Positions 59,821 to 64,000 of a DNA stretch of 64,000 nucleotides are shown here, piece by piece. Origin of the DNA: JAOUEA01 sp963810945 (GTDB lineage: Bacteria > Actinomycetota > UBA4738 > HRBIN12); assembly GCA_963810945.1 (NCBI GenBank), contig CAWEPI010000004.1, positions 620,001 through 684,000 on the forward strand, written 5' to 3'. The notes beneath the pieces are model-generated. The model was not told the origin of the DNA. It saw only the letters and a program-made list of their open reading frames with translations, and did not search any database. The position numbers were made by a program, and so were the translations under genes. How positions within the stretch are numbered: position 1 is the first letter of the stretch; the number at the start of each line of letters is the position of its first letter.

Positions 59821-61334
59821 CCCTTCCGAGCCCGCGGCCCCATGCGCGGGTAAGCTCGGACCCGGTGGTTCCCTCGCTTCCCCCAGTCTCGCTGTCCGAC
59901 GTGGCGGCCGCCGTGCCCGGTGCCGTGCTGAGGGGCGACGCCGCGCTCTCCGTGATCGACGTGGCGTTCGATTCGCGCGATGCCACGCCGGGCTGCCTCT
60001 TCTTCTGCGTCCCCGGCGAGAGCGTCGACGGGCACGACTTCGCGGCCGCCGCGGCGGAGGCCGGCGCCAGCGCCCTCACCGTGGAGCGCTGGCTCGACGG
60101 GGTCGATCGGCCGCAGGTCCTCGTTCCCTCGGTCCGCGAGGCGATGGGACCGATGTCCGCGACGGTCTTCGCCCATCCCGCCCGTGCCATGACGATGGTC
60201 GGCGTGACCGGCACCAACGGCAAGACCACCACGACCTATCTGTTGGAGGCGGTCTTCGAGGCGGCAGGCATGCCTCCCGGTGTGATCGGGACGACCGGGG
60301 CCCGCGTGGCGGGAGCACCCGTGCCGCTCGCCCGCACCACGCCCGAGGCCCCCGACCTGCACCGGCTGCTCGCCCGGATGCGGGGGGACGGGGTCGAGGC
60401 CGTGGCGATGGAGGTCTCCTCCCACGCGCTCGACCAGCATCGCGTGGGCGGCGTGGTGTTCGACGTGGCGGCCTTCACGAACCTGTCCCAGGATCATCTC
60501 GACTACCACCCGTCGATGGATGCCTACTTCGGCGCGAAGGCGGGGCTGTTCACGCCCGCGTACGCGCGGGACGCGGTGGTGAACGCCGACGACCCCTGGG
60601 GCCGGCGCCTGCTCGATGCCCCCACGATCCCGACGCGGTCCTTCGCGGTGGACGCGGAGGCGGACCTGCGCGCCGAGGACGTGGCCGTCGACGTCGGGGG
60701 CATCGCCTTCCGGGTGGGGGAGACCTCGGTCCGGTCGCTGCTGCGGGGACGGTTCAACGTCGCCAATTGCCTCTGCGCGATCGGCATCGCGCAGACCCTC
60801 GGGATCGACCTCGAGACCGCGGCGCGCGGCGTGGCCGCGGTGCCCAGGGTCCCCGGGCGCGTGGAGCCGGTCGACGCGGGTCAGAACTTCCTGGTGGTGG
60901 TGGATTACGCACACACGCCGGATAGCATCCTCAGCGTGCTGCAGGCGGCGCGCCCGTTGACCGCGGGCCGGCTCATCGTCGTGTTCGGTTGCGGGGGTGA
61001 CCGCGACCGCGCCAAGCGTCCCCTGATGGGAGCCGCCGCCACCGCGAACGCCGATCTCACGGTGATCACCAGCGACAACCCACGTTCCGAGGACCCGCTC
61101 GCCATCATCGCGGCGATCGAGGCCGGAGCGCGAGAAGGGGGCGGCGCGTTCGTGGTGGAACCCGACCGCACGGCGGCGATCGCCTTCGCGGTGGGGGAGG
61201 CGGCGAGCGGCGACACGGTGGTGATCGCCGGGAAGGGCCACGAGCCCTACCAGGAGTTCGCCGACCGCACGGTGCCGTTCGACGATCGCGAGGTCGCGCA
61301 CGCGGCGATCCTCGCCGCCGGGAAGGGCGCATGA
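59817..61334 (+). CDS. murE: UDP-MurNAc-L-Ala-D-Glu:meso-diaminopimelate ligase
   Basis: A 505-residue Mur ligase. GVTGTNGKTTTTYLLEAVFE is the ATP-binding loop, AMEVSSHALDQHRVGGVVFDVAAFTNLSQDHLDYH is the central block and TSDNPRSEDP is the amino-acid recognition motif. The Arg in DNPR is characteristic of enzymes adding meso-diaminopimelate, so the peptidoglycan is predicted to be mDAP-type. ATG overlaps the ftsI stop by 4 bases. Confidence 0.96.
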   Translation: MTLPSPRPHARVSSDPVVPSLPPVSLSDVAAAVPGAVLRGDAALSVIDVAFDSRDATPGCLFFCVPGESVDGHDFAAAAAEAGASALTVERWLDGVDRPQVLVPSVREAMGPMSATVFAHPARAMTMVGVTGTNGKTTTTYLLEAVFEAAGMPPGVIGTTGARVAGAPVPLARTTPEAPDLHRLLARMRGDGVEAVAMEVSSHALDQHRVGGVVFDVAAFTNLSQDHLDYHPSMDAYFGAKAGLFTPAYARDAVVNADDPWGRRLLDAPTIPTRSFAVDAEADLRAEDVAVDVGGIAFRVGETSVRSLLRGRFNVANCLCAIGIAQTLGIDLETAARGVAAVPRVPGRVEPVDAGQNFLVVVDYAHTPDSILSVLQAARPLTAGRLIVVFGCGGDRDRAKRPLMGAAATANADLTVITSDNPRSEDPLAIIAAIEAGAREGGGAFVVEPDRTAAIAFAVGEAASGDTVVIAGKGHEPYQEFADRTVPFDDREVAHAAILAAGKGA

Positions 61335-62692
61335 GACCGCGACGCATGTCCGACGTGGCGCGGGCCGTCGACGGCCTGTTCCTGGGCACCGACGTCGAGG
61401 TGTCGTCGGTGGCCACGGACTCCCGCGAGATCCGTCCCGGCGGTCTGTTCGTCGCGCTCCCGGGGGAGCGCACCGACGGCGGCCGCTTCGTGCCCGAGGC
61501 CTTCACGAACGGGGCGGCGGGCGTCCTCGTGCGCGACAACCTCACCGTCGACGGGCCCGCCGTCTGCGTCCGTTCCACGAACGAGGCCCTGGTCAAGCTC
61601 GCCGCCGACGAACGCCGGCGGATGGAGGCGCGCGTGGTCGGCGTCACGGGCGCGAACGGCAAGACGTCCACGAAGGACATGACGGCGGCGGTCGCGGCGA
61701 CACGGTTCGCCACGCACGCGAGCCCGGAGTCCTTCAACAACGAGGTGGGGCTGCCCGTCACGTTGTTGAACGCCCCTGCGGCGACCGAGGTGATCGTGGC
61801 GGAGATGGGCGCGCGCCGCGCGGGCGACGTCGCGCTGCTCTGCCGCATCGCCCGGCCGGAGATCGTGGTCGTCACGAACGTGGGCGTCGCGCACCTCGAG
61901 GTCTTCGGGTCGTGGGAGAAGATCGTGGAGGCCTCCGCCGAGCCCGTGGACGCCCTGCGCTCCGACGGCGTCGCCGTGTTGAACGCCGACGATCCGGTGG
62001 TCGTGGGCTACGGCGAACGCTGCGCGGGGCGGGTGGTCACGTTCGGGGTCTCCGCCGAAGCGGATGTGCGTGCGCGCGACGTCGCGCTCGACGCCGACGG
62101 GCGAGGCTCGTTCACGCTCACGCACGAACGGGAGCGCGTGCCGGTGTCCCTGGCGGTGCCGGGCGAGCACATGATCTCGAACGCCTTGGCCGCGACCGCG
62201 GTGGGCGTGGTGCTCGGCGTCCCGCTCGAGGCGGCGGCGGCCGCGCTCGGCGCCGCGACCGTCTCCCACTGGCGGATGGAGACGTTCACGACGCCCGCGG
62301 GCGTGCGCGTCGTGAACGACGCCTACAACGCGAACCCCGAATCGGTGGCGGCCGCGCTCCGCGCCGCACGGTGGATGGCGGGGGAAGGGCATCTGATCGC
62401 GGTCCTCGGGACGATGGCCGAGCTGGGGCCGATCTCGCTCCAGGAGCACGAGCGCGTGGGCGAGCTCGCGGCCCGTCTGCGCGTCGATCGGTTGATCGCG
62501 GTGGGCCCGTCCGCGCGCTCGATCGCGAGCGCCGGCGTGCGCGAGGGCGTCGAGCCCGACAACGTCGCGGCGTACGACCGCCCGGACGAGGCCCTCGACG
62601 ACGTGCGCCGGTCCGCGGCCCCTGGCGACCTCGTGCTCGTGAAGGGCTCGCGCGTCGCGGGTCTCGAGAAGCTCGCCGAGGCGTTGCGGTGA
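61331..62692 (+). CDS. murF: UDP-MurNAc-tripeptide:D-Ala-D-Ala ligase
   Basis: A 453-residue Mur ligase that completes the UDP-MurNAc-pentapeptide. SSVATDSREIRPGGLFVALPGERTDGGRF, GVTGANGKTSTKDM (ATP loop), ESFNNEVGLPVTLL (the NNxxGxP motif of MurF) and VNDAYNANPESVAAAL are characteristic. It is coupled to murE and mraY by 4-base overlaps. Confidence 0.96.
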   Translation: MRPRRMSDVARAVDGLFLGTDVEVSSVATDSREIRPGGLFVALPGERTDGGRFVPEAFTNGAAGVLVRDNLTVDGPAVCVRSTNEALVKLAADERRRMEARVVGVTGANGKTSTKDMTAAVAATRFATHASPESFNNEVGLPVTLLNAPAATEVIVAEMGARRAGDVALLCRIARPEIVVVTNVGVAHLEVFGSWEKIVEASAEPVDALRSDGVAVLNADDPVVVGYGERCAGRVVTFGVSAEADVRARDVALDADGRGSFTLTHERERVPVSLAVPGEHMISNALAATAVGVVLGVPLEAAAAALGAATVSHWRMETFTTPAGVRVVNDAYNANPESVAAALRAARWMAGEGHLIAVLGTMAELGPISLQEHERVGELAARLRVDRLIAVGPSARSIASAGVREGVEPDNVAAYDRPDEALDDVRRSAAPGDLVLVKGSRVAGLEKLAEALR

Positions 62693-63756
62693 TCTCGATC
62701 CTCGTCGCCGGCGCCGTCGGCCTCGCCGTGACGCTGCTGGGCACGCCCGTGGCGATCCGTGTCTTCACGACGTGGGGCTGGGGGCAGCGGATCCGCGAGG
62801 ACGGGCCGCACACCCACATGGAGAAGATGGGCACCCCGACGATGGGCGGCATCGTGATCCTGGTGGCGCTCGTGCTCAGCTACCTCGCCTCGCGCGTGAC
62901 GGCGGGCGCCGGCACGATCGCCGGGGTCGCGATGATCTTCGCGGCGCTCGGGTTCGGCGCCGTGGGCTTCGCGGACGACTACATGAAGGTCAGCCGTCGA
63001 CGTTCCCTCGGCCTCACCAAGTCCCAGAAGTTCCTGGGGACCGCGGTGGTCTCCGTGATCTTCGCCGTGGTGGTGGCGCATTACTCGGGGCACACGGGGA
63101 CGGCGACGTCGCTCACGTTCATGCGCGACACCGGGATCAAGCTCGGCGTGTTCTTCCTGCTGTGGTGCTTCGTGGTGCTCACCGCGTCCTCGCACGCGGT
63201 GAACCTCACGGACGGCCTCGACGGCTTGGCGGCCGGCTCCTCCACGCTCGTGTTCTCGGCCTACGTCTTCATCGCGTTCTGGCAGTTCCGCCATCCGTGC
63301 TTCGGAACGACCGTGATCGATGCGGACGGCTGCTACGCCGTGAACGCGCACGCGATGCTCGACGGCGCGATCATCGCGGCCGGGATGCTGGGGGCGGCGA
63401 CGGGGTTCCTGTGGTGGAACGCCGCCCCCGCCCGCATCTTCATGGGGGACACCGGGGCGCTCGCGATCGGCGGCCTGCTCGGCGCGATGGCGATCACCAC
63501 CAACACCGCCCTCCTGCTCGTGATCCTCGGCGGGCTCTTCGTGATCGAGACGATGTCGGTGATCCTGCAGGTGATCAGCTTCCGAGGCTTCCATCGGCGG
63601 ATCTTCCGGATGTCGCCGATCCATCATCACTTCGAGCTCGCGGGGTGGCCCGAGTTCACCGTGATCGTGCGGTTCTGGATCATCGCGGGGCTCTGCGTGG
63701 CCGTCGGCCTCGGCCTGTACTACGCGGACTTCATCGCGCGCGGGGGCCTGGGATGA
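62689..63756 (+). CDS. mraY: Phospho-N-acetylmuramoyl-pentapeptide transferase
   Basis: A 355-residue integral membrane enzyme that makes lipid I from UDP-MurNAc-pentapeptide and undecaprenyl phosphate. About ten TM helices are seen. GTPTMGGIVIL, GFADDYMKVSRRRSLGLTKSQKFL (catalytic Asp pair), HAVNLTDGLDGLAAGS, IFMGDTGALAIGGLLGAMA and MSPIHHHFEL are all present. GTG overlaps the murF stop. Confidence 0.97.
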   Translation: MISILVAGAVGLAVTLLGTPVAIRVFTTWGWGQRIREDGPHTHMEKMGTPTMGGIVILVALVLSYLASRVTAGAGTIAGVAMIFAALGFGAVGFADDYMKVSRRRSLGLTKSQKFLGTAVVSVIFAVVVAHYSGHTGTATSLTFMRDTGIKLGVFFLLWCFVVLTASSHAVNLTDGLDGLAAGSSTLVFSAYVFIAFWQFRHPCFGTTVIDADGCYAVNAHAMLDGAIIAAGMLGAATGFLWWNAAPARIFMGDTGALAIGGLLGAMAITTNTALLLVILGGLFVIETMSVILQVISFRGFHRRIFRMSPIHHHFELAGWPEFTVIVRFWIIAGLCVAVGLGLYYADFIARGGLG

Positions 63757-64000
63757 ACGGACGGTTCGCGGGGGAGCGTGTCGTGGTGGTGGGCGCGGGG
63801 GTTGCCGGCACGGCCGCGGCGCTCGTGCTCGTGGCCGAGGGCGCGCAGGTGCGGGTGAGCGAGCTCCGCCCTGCGGACGAGGTCGGTTCGGCGGACGAGC
63901 TGCGCGCCGCGGGGGTGACGCTCCTGGCGGGCGGCCACGATCCCGCGCACCTGGAGGACGCCACCCTGGTCGTGACCGGACCCGGGCGTGCCCCCATCGG
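63753..64000 (+). CDS. murD: UDP-MurNAc-L-alanine:D-glutamate ligase, 3' end outside window
   Basis: The first 82 codons are present: MNGRFAGERVVVVGAGVAGTAAALVLVAEGAQVRVSELRP is the Rossmann-like UDP-binding N-domain, continuing to ATLVVTGPGRAPI. It starts by an ATGA overlap with mraY, and position in the cluster as well as fold identify MurD. The ATP-binding and catalytic domains lie beyond the window. Confidence 0.85.
   Translation, partial: MNGRFAGERVVVVGAGVAGTAAALVLVAEGAQVRVSELRPADEVGSADELRAAGVTLLAGGHDPAHLEDATLVVTGPGRAPI

Noticed and set aside
1..64000. CRISPR array, prophage, insertion sequence, restriction or toxin-antitoxin system
   Set aside because: No regularly spaced direct repeats, integrase, transposase, phage structural, methylase or toxin genes were recognised; the HNH protein at 55606 is a widespread chromosomal type.

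Overview
The window is very GC-rich DNA with dense coding, frequent GTG starts and many 4-base stop/start overlaps (ATGA, GTGA). The gene content points to an actinobacterium (Actinomycetota). It includes two LLM-type (F420-like) oxidoreductases, DUF3040 next to the mraZ cluster, a PknB kinase with PASTA domains, DUF6504 beside an error-prone polymerase, a LexA box of the GAAC-N4-GTTC type, and a murE whose DNPR motif indicates meso-diaminopimelate peptidoglycan. I cannot place it to class from sequence alone. The mix of a selenoprotein formate dehydrogenase and a plant/cyanobacterial-type UDP-sulfoquinovose synthase suggests an uncultured lineage.

Region 1 (1-2910) is a translationally coupled run: a ROK kinase (5' end outside the window), an LLM oxidoreductase, 5-formyl-THF cyclo-ligase and a DnaQ-like exonuclease. 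Region 2 (2912-17718) is a one-carbon island. It starts at a promoter whose -35 lies in a palindrome and holds two tandem GcvT-like aminomethyltransferases, FtcD, FchA, formate-THF ligase, FdhD, a three-subunit NAD-linked formate dehydrogenase and MobA. Read together, it could turn methyl or formimino groups into formate, ATP, NADH and CO2. The catalytic formate dehydrogenase subunit carries an in-frame UGA (selenocysteine) followed by a SECIS-like hairpin. Its usual N-terminal [4Fe-4S] domain has moved to the C-terminus of another subunit.

Region 3 (17728-33013) is mixed metabolism and signalling: an MBL-fold hydrolase, a cyclic-2,3-DPG-synthetase-like GTPase with carbamate kinase, two phosphofructokinases of different phosphoryl-donor type, threonine aldolase, a molybdopterin oxidoreductase, endonuclease IV, PknB, a TPP-riboswitch operon (thiE plus a HypE-like protein) and a pseudouridine catabolism operon (psuK-psuG). 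Region 4 (33010-42841, mostly minus strand) has a sulfoquinovose/glycan cluster (UDP-sulfoquinovose synthase, DUF2304-GT2 fusion, polytopic membrane protein), a cysteine-desulfurase-like enzyme, small membrane proteins, DUF402 and ornithine aminotransferase.

Region 5 (42966-49576) looks like an SOS mutagenesis locus: LexA box, DUF6504, DnaE2-type polymerase, MFS transporter and DinB. The dnaE2 gene carries an in-frame palindromic insertion. Region 6 (49638-64000) has DUF3040, a MerR regulator, the MoxR/DUF58/transglutaminase operon (minus strand), an HNH protein and the division/cell-wall cluster mraZ, a small membrane protein, rsmH, ftsL, ftsI, murE, murF, mraY and the start of murD.

Two window-wide patterns matter for anyone using the annotation. 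First, many genes start 6-8 bases after a TANNNT -10 element (often TAGGCT), the signature of leaderless mRNAs. Second, six otherwise intact genes (fhs, fdhD, the gene at 28001, dnaE2, the transglutaminase gene, the DUF58 gene) each contain one apparent single-base indel, mostly in short G/C runs. I judge these to be more likely sequence errors than real pseudogenes. I saw no tRNA, rRNA, CRISPR, insertion sequence, prophage or plasmid feature.
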